Position numbers and translations under genes: made by a program. The notes below the pieces were generated by a model, which was given only the letters and a program-made list of their open reading frames with translations, searched no databases and had not been told where the DNA came from. A stretch of 64,000 nucleotides of DNA from Paenibacillus luteus (GTDB taxonomy: Bacteria; Bacillota; Bacilli; Paenibacillales; Paenibacillaceae). Of the stretch, positions 7,298 through 16,412 are shown in pieces; position 1 is the stretch's first letter, and each line of letters starts with the position of its first letter. Location of the stretch: contig NZ_SKCD01000011.1 of the NCBI RefSeq assembly GCF_006542765.1, positions 248,001 through 312,000 on the forward strand. Direction: 5' to 3'.

Positions 7298-8655
7298 GCT
7301 TTTGCAGGCGCATGCCTAAATGCGGCGCCTGGATGTCCTTCTGACAATCTAGCATTTCCGAACAGCTTCTCCCGAAAGGTTCCCTGCTCATATTCACGTT
7401 TAAACAATCCGCGCTCCTGAAGGACCGGAATCACGAGCTCCACAAAATCCGTATAGGAATCTGGCAGCACATACGGCTCCAGATTGAACCCGTCCACATC
7501 TGTAATCGCTACGACTTCTGCAATTCGGTCAGCGACCTCCTCCGGCGAGCCGATGATCGTTACGCCGCGGAAGCCCTTTTTCAGAAAATCGTCTCGGACC
7601 TCGCCGACCGTTTTTTTAGTCTTCGCATGTTTAGTGAACCGGTCGGTATGCGTCTGGCCCATTTCCGTATGAATATTTTCAAAATAGGAATCAGGGTCCA
7701 ACTTGGTCAAATCAATTCCCGTAACGGATGCATAGCTGGACAGGGTCGCCTCAGCGCTCTGATAACTTAAATACTCCTCATGCTTACGATGCGCTTCCTC
7801 GCTCGTAGCTGCTGTAACGACAGACAGGCCCGTGAATACCTTGATCGATCCCGGTTCCCTGCCGTAAGCTGCCGCACGCCGACGGATATCGGCAATTTGG
7901 TCGCGCAGCACCTCTAAGGTCGGAGCCTTTAGGAACACGCCCTCTGCATGCTTCGCAGCAAATGCGCGGCCGCGTTCCGAGCTGCCCGCTTGGAAAAGTA
8001 CAGGCGTACGCTGCGGCGATGGCGAACTGGAGAAATAGCCCTGCGATTTAAAGTATTTGCCTTCATGCGCAACCGGATGGACTTTGGATGGATCCGTAAA
8101 CACACGCTGGGCACGGTCGATTTGCAGTGCATCCTCTTCCCAGCTTCCTTCCCAATACTTATAGCTTACGTCAAGGAATTCATCCGCAATGTCATAACGC
8201 TCATCATGCGGGACGAACTCGCTCCGTCCGAACAATGCCGCTGCCGATGGCGAACTGGTGGTCACGACGTTCCAGCCGATTCGCCCTTTGGATAAATGGT
8301 CCAGTGTGGCAAATCTCCTCGCATTGGCATAGGGAGCTTCGTAAGTCGTAGACGTTGTCATCGTAAAGGACAAATGCTCGGTAGCGGCTGCCAGAGCTGG
8401 AAGCAGCAGCATCGGATCATTACCGGGAGGACCGGAAGCTTCACGGAAAGCAAGCTCCGCGTTTTTGCTTGGCGACCCGTAAGAATCGGCAAAAAACATA
8501 AAATCGAATTTCCCTTTTTCCAGTATTTTCGCGATACCGAGCCAATAATCCAAGCTGTTGAAATGGATACGGTTTTGTGCCGGATGCGCCCAAATCCCCT
8601 GTGTAAGGTGATTGACGCTGTTAACTTCGAATACGCCTAAATGGATTTTTTTCAT
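7294..8655 (-). CDS. NtaA/SnaA/DszA-family LLM-class flavin monooxygenase
   Basis: This 453-residue bacterial-luciferase-like monooxygenase of the NtaA/SnaA/DszA/SoxA subfamily has the usual length. Visible motifs are the N-terminal MKKIHLGVF strand, FFADSYG, the TTSTTYEAPYANARRFATLDHLS block, GRIGWNVVT and the QAGSSERGRAFAAKHAEGVF phosphate-binding region. Members use FMNH2 from a separate reductase to cleave C-S or C-N bonds. The ATG at 8655 is chosen by analogy with the paralogue at 17439; a TTG one codon earlier is equally compatible with GAGGGGAAG. It follows the transporter ATPase gene in the operon. No flavin reductase is encoded nearby, so reduced FMN must come from elsewhere. Confidence 0.88.
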   Translation of the reverse strand: MKKIHLGVFEVNSVNHLTQGIWAHPAQNRIHFNSLDYWLGIAKILEKGKFDFMFFADSYGSPSKNAELAFREASGPPGNDPMLLLPALAAATEHLSFTMTTSTTYEAPYANARRFATLDHLSKGRIGWNVVTTSSPSAAALFGRSEFVPHDERYDIADEFLDVSYKYWEGSWEEDALQIDRAQRVFTDPSKVHPVAHEGKYFKSQGYFSSSPSPQRTPVLFQAGSSERGRAFAAKHAEGVFLKAPTLEVLRDQIADIRRRAAAYGREPGSIKVFTGLSVVTAATSEEAHRKHEEYLSYQSAEATLSSYASVTGIDLTKLDPDSYFENIHTEMGQTHTDRFTKHAKTKKTVGEVRDDFLKKGFRGVTIIGSPEEVADRIAEVVAITDVDGFNLEPYVLPDSYTDFVELVIPVLQERGLFKREYEQGTFREKLFGNARLSEGHPGAAFRHAPAKA

Positions 8656-8677
8656 CAAATGCTTCCCCTCTCTAACT

Positions 8678-9667
8678 TCAGGCTAAATGGCAAGCGGCAA
8701 AATGCCGGTCTGCGACCTCTCGCTTCACCGGTATTTCCTTGCGGCATCTCTCGGTTGCAAGCGGACACCGAGGATGGAAGGTACAGCCTGTTGGCGGATC
8801 AAGCGGCGATGGCACATCCCCCTCAAGCAATATGCGGTCCCGCTTTCCAGCAGGATCGGATTTCGGGACTGCGGACAGCAGCGCTCGCGTATACGGATGC
8901 TTAGGTGAGGCAAACAACTGGTCGGTCGGCGCTTCTTCCACGAGCTTACCCAAATACATCACGCCGATTCGGTCCGAGATATGCCTGACAACGCCCAAAT
9001 CATGGGCAATAAATAAATAAGTCAGTTTAAAATCCTGCTGAAGCTGCTTCATTAAATTCAAAATTTGTGCTTGGATTATGACATCAAGTGCTGATACAGG
9101 CTCATCGCAAATGACTAACTTTGGCTCAAGGATGAGCGCGCGCGCCAGCACCACACGTTGGCGCTGTCCGCCCGAGAGCTCATGGGGCAGCCTATCATAA
9201 TGGGAGGGCTGCAGCCCAACCACTCGCAAAATTTCCAACACGCGGCTATAACGCTCGGCTGGTGTGCCAATACGATGGATGATCAGCGGTTCCGTCAGCG
9301 CAGCACCAATGGATTTACGAGGATGAAGCGAGGCGAACGGATCTTGAAACACCATTTGCAGCTGCTTTCGGCTAGCTTGCAGCTCCTTGCCTGGCAAGGA
9401 GAATAAATCCTTTCCGTTATATAAAGCAGTCCCTTCTGTAGGTTCGGTGAGCCTTAGCAGAGTCCTGCCTAGCGTACTCTTGCCGCAACCGGATTCGCCA
9501 ACAAGTCCGTAGGTTTCTCCTTCGTATAAGTGAAAGGAAACATTGTCAACGGCTTTCAAGGTCTTGGTGCGCCAGGAGCCGGGCTGCTTCGAAGCAAAAT
9601 ACTTGCGGAGCCCGTTCACTTCAAGAATTGGCTTTAAAGGAAGCTGCTCCTTTGCAATATCAGGCAT
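8678..9667 (-). CDS. Oligopeptide/dipeptide ABC transporter ATP-binding subunit (DppF/OppF type)
   Basis: This 329-residue ATPase has Walker [13 protein letters not shown]-loop MVFQDPFASLHPR, signature LSGGQRQRVV and Walker B LVICDEPVSALD. It has the C-terminal Cys-containing oligopeptide module (GCTFHPRCPLATERC), which in OppDF-type subunits binds an iron-sulfur cluster. It powers uptake together with the DppD-type subunit, whose stop it overlaps by 8 nt. It is the last transporter gene before the two flavoenzyme genes, which suggests that the imported ligand is their substrate. Confidence 0.93.
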   Translation of the reverse strand: MPDIAKEQLPLKPILEVNGLRKYFASKQPGSWRTKTLKAVDNVSFHLYEGETYGLVGESGCGKSTLGRTLLRLTEPTEGTALYNGKDLFSLPGKELQASRKQLQMVFQDPFASLHPRKSIGAALTEPLIIHRIGTPAERYSRVLEILRVVGLQPSHYDRLPHELSGGQRQRVVLARALILEPKLVICDEPVSALDVIIQAQILNLMKQLQQDFKLTYLFIAHDLGVVRHISDRIGVMYLGKLVEEAPTDQLFASPKHPYTRALLSAVPKSDPAGKRDRILLEGDVPSPLDPPTGCTFHPRCPLATERCRKEIPVKREVADRHFAACHLA

Positions 9668-10670
9668 GTCTTACCGCCTCCTTCTGAGATAAGGCTTCCG
9701 AATGCCAGCAGCGTGCTTGCGATCCTGAACTTCCCTTAGATTCTAGAAGCGGCATTTCAGTACGGCAGAGCGCATCCGCATGCGGGCAGCGCGGGGCGAA
9801 GCGGCAGCCCTTTGGCAATTGGTGCAGTGCTGGGACAAAGCCCTCCACGGCCTGCAGCGGCTTTGTGCGGTCACGGTCAAGGCTTGGAATTGATTGAAGC
9901 AAACCGATGGTGTACGGATGCTGCGGTTCCCGAAACAGCGTTGCTACGTCAGCTGTCTCTACGATTTGTCCCGCATACATGACTGCAACACGGTGGCATA
10001 CCTCGGCAACAACGCCAAGATCATGCGTAATCAGCAGTACACTCATGCCTAGCTCACGGTTTAACTTTGCAATCAAGTCCATAATTTGCGCCTGAATCGT
10101 TACATCAAGCGCTGTTGTCGGCTCGTCCGCAATAAGCAGCTTCGGCTCGCAAGCCAGCGCAATCGCAATCATGACTCGCTGGCGCATTCCGCCTGAGAGC
10201 TGATGCGGGTATTCATGGACTCGCCGCTCTGGCGCTGGAATGCCGGTAAGCCTAAGCAGACGAACGGCTTCCTGCCATGCATTTTTCCTGCTGAATTTCC
10301 GGTGGCTCCGGATGGTTTCCGTAATTTGCTCTCCAATGGTCAGAAGCGGATTCAGCGAGCTAAGCGGATCTTGAAAGATCATCGATATGTCATTGCCACG
10401 AACGCCGCGCATTTGACGTTGGCTGAGCTTCAGCAGGTCAACCCCTTCGAAGTAGACTTCACCACTGTAGCTCGCTTGTGATTTCTCGTCCAATAACCGA
10501 AGAATGGACTGGGCCGTAACGCTTTTTCCGCAGCCCGACTCGCCGACAATGCCTACGATTTCTCCTGCTCCAACTGCCAGAGAAACGCCATCAACGGCCG
10601 AAACCTTGCCGGCTTCCGTATGGAAATAGGTTTGAAGCGCTTTGATTTCTAGTAAGTTTTCGCTTGCCAA
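9660..10670 (-). CDS. Oligopeptide/dipeptide ABC transporter ATP-binding subunit (DppD/OppD type)
   Basis: This 336-residue ATPase has Walker [14 protein letters not shown]-loop [13 protein letters not shown], signature [15 protein letters not shown] and Walker [13 protein letters not shown]. The C-terminal module with [15 protein letters not shown] is typical of Opp/Dpp ATPases. Translation probably starts at the TTG at 10670, with GGAGGAAGG 5-7 nt upstream; no ATG lies near. It is the fourth gene of the operon, 14 bp after the permease gene. Confidence 0.92.
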   Translation of the reverse strand: MASENLLEIKALQTYFHTEAGKVSAVDGVSLAVGAGEIVGIVGESGCGKSVTAQSILRLLDEKSQASYSGEVYFEGVDLLKLSQRQMRGVRGNDISMIFQDPLSSLNPLLTIGEQITETIRSHRKFSRKNAWQEAVRLLRLTGIPAPERRVHEYPHQLSGGMRQRVMIAIALACEPKLLIADEPTTALDVTIQAQIMDLIAKLNRELGMSVLLITHDLGVVAEVCHRVAVMYAGQIVETADVATLFREPQHPYTIGLLQSIPSLDRDRTKPLQAVEGFVPALHQLPKGCRFAPRCPHADALCRTEMPLLESKGSSGSQARCWHSEALSQKEAVRHA

Positions 10671-10684
10671 CGGACCTTCCTCCT

Positions 10685-11665
10685 TTAGGATGAAGCTTGA
10701 GTCGCAGAGCTAACCTTCTCATTATTGTTGTCGCTTGTGTTCTTATTCATGGAGCCTTTTCTGCTGCGCTTGCGTTTCGTCCGCGCATGCGGATCCAACA
10801 TGTCACGCAAGCCGTCTCCGAACCAGTTCATCGCAAGTACTGACAAAATGAGCGCGAATCCCGGATATAGGGTCATCCACCAGGAATTATAAATGAACTG
10901 CTTGCCCTCTGAGAGCAAATTCCCAAGGCTCGGCATGGGAGCCGGAATGCCGGCACCAAGGAAACTAAGCGCAGCCTCGACGATAATCGATTCCGCAAAC
11001 ACGAATGAGCCTTGTACGATCAGCGGCGACAGTGTGCCAGGCATAATATGCAGCCACAAGATGCGTGTACGCGATGCGCCAAGCGCCCTCATCGCCTCAA
11101 TATAAGTCTGCTCCTTTACAACCAGTGCCGATGACCGGACAATTCGCGCGACCGCCGGGGTGAACACGATGCTTAAGCAAATCATTAAATTAGATACGTT
11201 AGGACCGAGCGCAGCCATCATCGCCATCGCGAGCAGAACGGCCGGAAAAGCAAAAATACCGTCCATTATTCGCATTAGCACTTGATCTAGGCGCCGATAA
11301 TAAGCCGAATACAAACCAATGACAAGGCCCGCAGCCGAGCTGACAAGCGCTACCGTCAACCCTACCTGTATGGAAATTTTCGTGCCATTCAAAGTGCGGC
11401 TGAATACGTCACGGCCCAGATTGTCAGTTCCGAACCAGTGCTTCACGCTAGGCGGCTTAAGCCGGCTAACTACATCGACAGCTTGCGGCTCGAACCGGGC
11501 AAGCCATGGCGACAGCAAAGATGCCGCTATGAGCAGAAGCATCAGCACGCCGCCAATGACTGCGGTACGGTTGGCCATGAATCGCCTTACCGGCTGTGAA
11601 TGTATAAGGCTCGTCCGGCGAGCTTGCTGCTTCCCTTCTTGCACTGTTGAATCTGTCAATGTCAT
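10685..11665 (-). CDS. Oligopeptide/dipeptide ABC transporter permease (DppC/OppC type)
   Basis: This 326-residue inner-membrane permease has the cytoplasmic N-terminal extension, a first helix near residues 35-55, and the BPD_transp_1 core of five further helices with the EAA loop (EAMRALGASRTRILWLHIMPG). It ends in a basic, Asn-rich tail (KNTSDNNNEK) that is not conserved in the family. It pairs with the DppB-type permease upstream. Confidence 0.92.
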   Translation of the reverse strand: MTLTDSTVQEGKQQARRTSLIHSQPVRRFMANRTAVIGGVLMLLLIAASLLSPWLARFEPQAVDVVSRLKPPSVKHWFGTDNLGRDVFSRTLNGTKISIQVGLTVALVSSAAGLVIGLYSAYYRRLDQVLMRIMDGIFAFPAVLLAMAMMAALGPNVSNLMICLSIVFTPAVARIVRSSALVVKEQTYIEAMRALGASRTRILWLHIMPGTLSPLIVQGSFVFAESIIVEAALSFLGAGIPAPMPSLGNLLSEGKQFIYNSWWMTLYPGFALILSVLAMNWFGDGLRDMLDPHARTKRKRSRKGSMNKNTSDNNNEKVSSATQASS

Positions 11666-11683
11666 AGCCTCCTGAAGCCAAAA

Positions 11684-12628
11684 TTATTGCAGCCTAATCC
11701 GTGGATCAACGACTGCGTATAGCAGATCAACAGCAAGGTTGACTGCCACATAAACGATAGCAATAAACAGCACCATCCCTTGAATGACGGCATAGTCTCT
11801 GCGCTCCACCGCATGAACCAGCATTTGGCCAAGCCCTGGGATGTTAAAGATCGTTTCGATAACCGCAGCGCCTGCCACTAATGTGCCAAATGACCCGCCA
11901 ACTACGGTTAAGATAGGAATAAGCGCGTTGCGAAGGACATGCTTGTAGATGATGGTGTTCTGGCGGAGCCCTTTTGAAAGCGCCGTTTTGACAAACCCTT
12001 CATGCAGCACCTCCAGCATGGACGCCTTCACGATACGTGCAGTCAGCGATGACATGACAATACCAATAGAGAGAGCCGGCAGGAACATAAACTTCAGAAA
12101 GCTGCCAAGCCCTTCATGAAGCGGGGCATAACCTGACACCGGAAACCACTTCAGCCGTACCGCAAAAACAAGCACAAAAAACAAACTGAGCAGAAAGCCT
12201 GGTACGGAGATGCCGAGCAAAGAATAAGCATTCAAGGTTTTGTCAGCCAAGCCGCCGCGGTTCACAGCAGCTCTGACGCCAAGAGGTATGGCGATCAGAA
12301 CCGCAATGAACTGGGCAAACAATGCAAGCGACAGCGTAGGTGCTAAATGCTCGCGAATAGCTGTTGATACAGGTTGCTGTAGGAAAAAGGAACGTCCCAA
12401 ATCGCCTTGTACGGCGTTTCCAATCCAGCGGCCGTACTGTTCAAGCAAAGGATAATTGAGGCCCATCTGCTGTCTGAGCTCTTGAATCGTCGATTCATCG
12501 GCCCCGTCTCCGAGCATGACGCGCGCCGGATCACCCGGAATCAAATAAATGATTAGAAACACGACGATCGACATAATCAAGACCACGGGAACCAGCGCAA
12601 GCAGACGCCTCAAAATGTAAATGACCAT
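11684..12628 (-). CDS. Oligopeptide/dipeptide ABC transporter permease (DppB/OppB type)
   Basis: This 314-residue permease begins MVIYILRRLLALVPVV, typical of DppB. It has six predicted helices, the long periplasmic loop after helix 1 (IPGDPARVMLGDGADE) and the EAA loop (KTALSKGLRQNTIIYKHVLRNAL). Its ATG follows directly after the stop of the binding-protein gene, so translation is likely coupled. Confidence 0.92.
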   Translation of the reverse strand: MVIYILRRLLALVPVVLIMSIVVFLIIYLIPGDPARVMLGDGADESTIQELRQQMGLNYPLLEQYGRWIGNAVQGDLGRSFFLQQPVSTAIREHLAPTLSLALFAQFIAVLIAIPLGVRAAVNRGGLADKTLNAYSLLGISVPGFLLSLFFVLVFAVRLKWFPVSGYAPLHEGLGSFLKFMFLPALSIGIVMSSLTARIVKASMLEVLHEGFVKTALSKGLRQNTIIYKHVLRNALIPILTVVGGSFGTLVAGAAVIETIFNIPGLGQMLVHAVERRDYAVIQGMVLFIAIVYVAVNLAVDLLYAVVDPRIRLQ

Positions 12629-14239
12629 TTAGGATTTCAAGACTTTCACGTTTCCGAGATTCGGGTAGCCAGCGTAAAGGATTAACCCTTGAAGCTCATC
12701 CCGGATCGCATAATAAGTGAAGGTGTCCCCGATTTTGGATACCGCCAGGTATTCCCATGCATATTGCTGCAATGCGTCATTAGCTGCTTTCACCGCTTCC
12801 GGCGTAATCGCCGAAGTCGAAGCTCTCAGAAGCTCAGCAAGCTTGGCGTCATCAGCAAATCCGTAAGTCGGATTGAAGTAAAGCAGCTGCGAAGGCGTAG
12901 TAGGAACGGTAAATCCGCCGACATAGATATCCCACACCCCTGCATCCGCCCGTTTCGTGAGCATCGTTGCATAATCATACGTGTCGACTCTTGTTTTAAA
13001 GCCAATGTTCTCAAGCTGGGCTTGAACGACCAATGTCGCGTTGTAAAATTTCCCTCCGAGATCCTTTGTGGTCAAGAATACGATTTCCCGTCCATCATAG
13101 CCGGATTGCTTCAGCAGTTCCTTTGCCTTCTCTGGATTATTCAGATTGTATTGGTCGCTTCCCGCATCCGAATACCATGTTGTGTTATTCTTGAACATAT
13201 AGCTGGAGTTCAGCTCGAACAACTCAGGTGTAGATACCGTACCGAGCAAAATATCGTCTACCTTGAGAGCGGTATTCACGGCTTGACGATTGGTCAAAAT
13301 AGAAAACACAGGTGATTTCTTGTTATACACCAGGTTGTAATCACTGGAAATCGATTTGATAATTTCAATGCCTGGTTGTCCTTCTACCTGCGGCAAATTA
13401 TCCAAATCAATATCGACGAAGTTGTATTCGCCTGTCAAAAATGAATTGAAACGTGTCGAAGTGTCCGTTACGAGTGAGAAGCGCAGTTTCTCGATTTGCG
13501 GAATCTTCTTGCCCGAGAAGCCGTCCGGCTCACTGCCTTGCGATTGGTAATCCGCGAATTTTTCCACGTCAATGTATTGATCTTTTTTCCATTCCACGAA
13601 TTTGTAAGGACCCGTCCCGATATATTCGGTGATGCCCTCAGGCGCTGCGCTGTCCACAACTTCCTTCGGCATAATAGCCGCAAAGTTAAGCACATGGCTC
13701 AGCTGGGCGAGGGTGTCATTCTGCGGAGCAGTCAGCTTTAGAGCAACAGTGTAATCGTTCACGACTTCAAAAGAGGAATCGCCAAATGAGTTTTTGGCGC
13801 GTGGCGCTTTATCCTTCCAGCGGTTCAAAGAGGCAGCTACATCCTCGCCCTTCATCTCTTTGCCATTATGGAATTTGATGCCTTGGCGCAAATGGAAAGT
13901 GTACGTTTTGCCATCCTCGCTTACATCGGTCGATTCCGCAAGCATAGGTACTGGCTCAAGCTTTGAATTAAAAGCATACAATCCTTCGAAGATATTCAAA
14001 ATTACGGCGCCGTTGCTGCCGCCGACCGAAAGGTGAGGATCAAGTGTGGAGACGGCTTGTCCTAGCGCATATTTAAGCTCTGTTGCTCCCGGTTTGTCCG
14101 TTGTGTCTGTTGCCGCAGGCGCTTCATTGCCCGGTGACTGCGTAGGTGTGTTGGTACCCGAATTATTCGAGCAGCCATACACAAAAATTAAGGCGCTTAA
14201 TAATAAAATAATTGCTGTGGATTGACGAAGCTTGTTCAT
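12629..14239 (-). CDS. Peptide-type ABC transporter substrate-binding lipoprotein (SBP_bac_5 family)
   Basis: This 536-residue family-5 solute-binding protein starts at the ATG at 14239 after AAGGGGGA. Residues 1-22 form a lipoprotein signal ending VYGC, so Cys23 is the lipidated residue, followed by an N/S/T/P-rich linker. The mature domain has the KYALGQAVSTLDPHLSVGGS start and the YTFHLRQGIKFHNGKEMKGEDV segment diagnostic of the family. It would capture peptides or related compounds outside the cell. It is the first gene of the seven-gene operon. The context of flavin monooxygenases and an M20 deacylase suggests an organosulfur or N-acyl amino acid ligand rather than bulk peptides (inference). 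Confidence 0.9.
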   Translation of the reverse strand: MNKLRQSTAIILLLSALIFVYGCSNNSGTNTPTQSPGNEAPAATDTTDKPGATELKYALGQAVSTLDPHLSVGGSNGAVILNIFEGLYAFNSKLEPVPMLAESTDVSEDGKTYTFHLRQGIKFHNGKEMKGEDVAASLNRWKDKAPRAKNSFGDSSFEVVNDYTVALKLTAPQNDTLAQLSHVLNFAAIMPKEVVDSAAPEGITEYIGTGPYKFVEWKKDQYIDVEKFADYQSQGSEPDGFSGKKIPQIEKLRFSLVTDTSTRFNSFLTGEYNFVDIDLDNLPQVEGQPGIEIIKSISSDYNLVYNKKSPVFSILTNRQAVNTALKVDDILLGTVSTPELFELNSSYMFKNNTTWYSDAGSDQYNLNNPEKAKELLKQSGYDGREIVFLTTKDLGGKFYNATLVVQAQLENIGFKTRVDTYDYATMLTKRADAGVWDIYVGGFTVPTTPSQLLYFNPTYGFADDAKLAELLRASTSAITPEAVKAANDALQQYAWEYLAVSKIGDTFTYYAIRDELQGLILYAGYPNLGNVKVLKS

Positions 14240-14303
14240 ATAAATCCCCCTTGATGTTAATTCATTTATTTCCGATTGTTTTAATCGGATTAAACTTTCA
14301 CCT

Positions 14304-14333
14304 ATCATAACGGATCATTGCCAAAAAGTACAA
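14304..14333 (-). promoter_or_regulatory. Promoter of the transporter/flavoenzyme operon
   Basis: On the minus strand, TTGTAC (14333-14328) and TATGAT (14309-14304) are spaced 18 bp, 65 bp upstream of the binding-protein ATG. The operon thus has its own promoter, although the M20 gene upstream is co-directional. Confidence 0.6.
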
Positions 14334-14357
14334 TGCAACCTTTTAATAGCTGAGTTT

Positions 14358-14372
14358 ACTATTTTCTATAGT
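14358..14372. promoter_or_regulatory. Candidate LysR-type operator (T-N11-A palindrome)
   Basis: ACTATTTTCTATAGT is an imperfect palindrome (arms ACTAT/ATAGT) of the T-N11-A class. It is centred about 68 bp upstream of the start point expected from the promoter at 14304-14333, which is the usual LysR recognition-site position. An ACTCAG direct repeat (minus strand) flanks it. The likely regulator is the LysR protein encoded at 16413. Confidence 0.4.
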
Positions 14373-14382
14373 TGAACTGAGT

Positions 14383-15576
14383 TTACTCTTGCTTCTGATT
14401 AAGAAGTTTGTCAGCCACTCGCAGAAAAAGCCTTATGCCGTTCAATAAACCGTCTTCGTCTAACGTGAATTTGGGATGATGATGAGGATATACGATACCC
14501 GACTCCACATTCCCAGCTCCAATATTTACAAATGCACCAGGGACATGCTGCTGATAGGCAGAGAAGTCTTCGCCTCCCATCGCAGGTGGTGTTGCAATGA
14601 CAGCCTCCGCACCAACGATTTCAATAGCCGCTTCTCTAACCATGCCCGTTACCCATTCATCGTTAATGACGGGCTCATAGCCATAAACAAAATCCACTTC
14701 AACGCTTGCCCCATAGATGGCCGCTACTCCCTCTGCCATCTTTTTAATCTGCTCAGGCGCTTCCTTGCGGACAGAAGACTTGAAACTACGAACCGTGCCT
14801 TTAAGTGTTGCCGAATCAGGGATGACATTATGGGACGAGCCGGCAGTGAATTGCGTGACGGAAACGACTAAACGCTCCAGCGGATCGGTGAGCCGCGACA
14901 CAATCGTTTGCAAATGACCAACCAGCTGCGCTCCAATCGCAATCACGTCAATCGACCGATGAGGGTAAGCCGCATGCCCGCCAAATCCTTTGATGACAAT
15001 CGTGAAATTATCAGGGGATGCCATCATCTCCCCTTCGCGGATTCCAATTTGACCGACGGGCAGCAGCGAAGCCAGATGAACGCCAAATACCCAGTCGACG
15101 CCATCGACGACACCGGCATTCACGAGCTCTATGGCTCCGCCAGGCGGCAGTTCCTCTGCGTGCTGGAATATAAAGCGGATCTCTCCTCGTAATTCTTCCC
15201 TTCTCTCGCTGAGCAGCCTGGCAACCGCAAGCAGCATTGCCGTATGTCCGTCATGGCCGCATGCATGCATGACGTCAGGTACTTCGGAAGCAAAACCAAA
15301 ATCATTCTCCTCCTGAATCGGAAGAGCATCCATATCCGCACGCAGCGCCAAAGTGGGACCTGGCAAAGCACCCTTCAATATAGCTACTACGCTTGTAGCG
15401 GTAGGACGGGTGATCTCCAGCCCCTCCCACTCGCGCAAGGTTTGCTCGACAAATGCCGCTGTATTGTGCTCTTGGAAGGATAATTCCGGATGCTGATGAA
15501 GATGCCTCCTCCAGGAGACCACTTGCTCCGCTACCCAATTGGGCAGCGGCTCAAATTGCAGACGTTGATTGCTCAT
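14383..15576 (-). CDS. M20-family metallo-amidohydrolase (N-acyl amino acid deacylase type)
   Basis: This 397-residue M20D-type peptidase or aminoacylase shows ALRADMDALPI, the metal-binding HACGHDGH, the general-base HAEE, MGGEDFS and the C-terminal HHPKF. Such cytoplasmic enzymes deacylate N-acetyl or other N-acyl amino acids, including the B. subtilis members that remove N-acetyl groups in S-alkyl-cysteine salvage. It lies 22 bp after the CMD-protein gene and 143 bp before the transporter operon. The exact substrate cannot be read from sequence. In this setting, deacylation of an N-acylated sulfur amino acid before or after oxidative C-S cleavage is the best inference. Confidence 0.88.
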   Translation of the reverse strand: MSNQRLQFEPLPNWVAEQVVSWRRHLHQHPELSFQEHNTAAFVEQTLREWEGLEITRPTATSVVAILKGALPGPTLALRADMDALPIQEENDFGFASEVPDVMHACGHDGHTAMLLAVARLLSERREELRGEIRFIFQHAEELPPGGAIELVNAGVVDGVDWVFGVHLASLLPVGQIGIREGEMMASPDNFTIVIKGFGGHAAYPHRSIDVIAIGAQLVGHLQTIVSRLTDPLERLVVSVTQFTAGSSHNVIPDSATLKGTVRSFKSSVRKEAPEQIKKMAEGVAAIYGASVEVDFVYGYEPVINDEWVTGMVREAAIEIVGAEAVIATPPAMGGEDFSAYQQHVPGAFVNIGAGNVESGIVYPHHHPKFTLDEDGLLNGIRLFLRVADKLLNQKQE

Positions 15577-15598
15577 TATACTTGCCTCCTATCTATTT

Positions 15599-16261
15599 TT
15601 AAGAGTGGTCAAAAGCTTGCTGCGCATTTACGCGATGTGCAAGTGCTGAGCCTGCTTTGAGCGCTGTTGCGACTAGAATCGTTTCTGCAAGCTCTTCAAG
15701 CGTGGTGCCTGCATCCTTGGCTTGGCGAGAGAATATTTCAATACTATAAGCATTGCCCGTGATATGGGAAGAAGCTAGTGCAATGAGAATTTTCTCTTTT
15801 GACGTTAACAAGCCTGGCTGCAGCGCTTGATGAACAAATGCCGTAAAGGAAGTGAATTGCTCCTCGTTAAGCTTCTCTACCTCTTCGATCTTGTTGAGGT
15901 TGTCCCGTGCGAACAGGTCTCCTCCCACTTCTCCGCCTTGGTAGGCATTTAAAGCATTAATCGCGTTATAAAATACGGAATGAGCGTTCACGGCCGTGGC
16001 AACTACAATTGACTCTACCAGCTCTTCAAGCGTTGCTTGCTGGTCTTTCGCTTTGTTCACATGGGCTTCAATGCAGTAAGGGCAGCCCGTAATGTGGGCA
16101 ACGGCTACGGCAATCAATTCTTTGGCCTTCACGGACAGCGCTCCTGCTGCAAGTGCTTGCTTGTTAAATTCTCCAAACGCTTTAAAGGCATCCGGTGCGT
16201 ATGCAAATAGCTTCGCGGAATAGGCTTGATTATGGCGAATATACAAACTTTCATTAGACAT
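15599..16261 (-). CDS. Tandem carboxymuconolactone-decarboxylase/AhpD-fold protein
   Basis: This 220-residue protein has two CMD repeats. Repeat 1 (about 20-100) has the AhpD-type redox motif CPYC followed by IEAH; repeat 2 (about 130-215) has AYSIEIF at the same place and so has lost both cysteines. AhpD-fold proteins are thiol peroxidases or reductases, or structural decarboxylase relatives. One intact and one degenerate site suggests an internal duplication with loss of catalysis in one half. It is the first gene of the CMD-M20 pair, divergent from the LysR gene, so probably regulated by it. It may detoxify peroxide or reactive sulfur species made by the flavin monooxygenases (inference). 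Confidence 0.82.
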   Translation of the reverse strand: MSNESLYIRHNQAYSAKLFAYAPDAFKAFGEFNKQALAAGALSVKAKELIAVAVAHITGCPYCIEAHVNKAKDQQATLEELVESIVVATAVNAHSVFYNAINALNAYQGGEVGGDLFARDNLNKIEEVEKLNEEQFTSFTAFVHQALQPGLLTSKEKILIALASSHITGNAYSIEIFSRQAKDAGTTLEELAETILVATALKAGSALAHRVNAQQAFDHS

Positions 16262-16286
16262 TTTAAAATAACCTCCAAATTTTTTC

Positions 16287-16303
16287 GGAATACCAAGTAT
16301 TCC
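16287..16303. repeat. Perfect palindrome in the CMD gene leader
   Basis: GGAATAC-CAA-GTATTCC has 7-bp perfect arms. It lies between the CMD promoter region and its ribosome site, in the transcribed leader and 26 bp upstream of the ATG. It could be an operator or an RNA hairpin near the ribosome site; I cannot decide which. Confidence 0.4.
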
Positions 16304-16412
16304 TCTTTTATTAGTTATGAAACTTCTGTTATCATAATAGATATTTGATTGTTTGTATAATTGAAATGTTTAAATCCGCAATTTAACTTTATTAAAGAGG
16401 GAGGTCGCCGGA

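Noticed and set aside
14240..14382. S-box (SAM) riboswitch upstream of the sulfur operon
   Set aside because: The gap is too short and shows no S-box core or terminator; control is better explained by the LysR operator.
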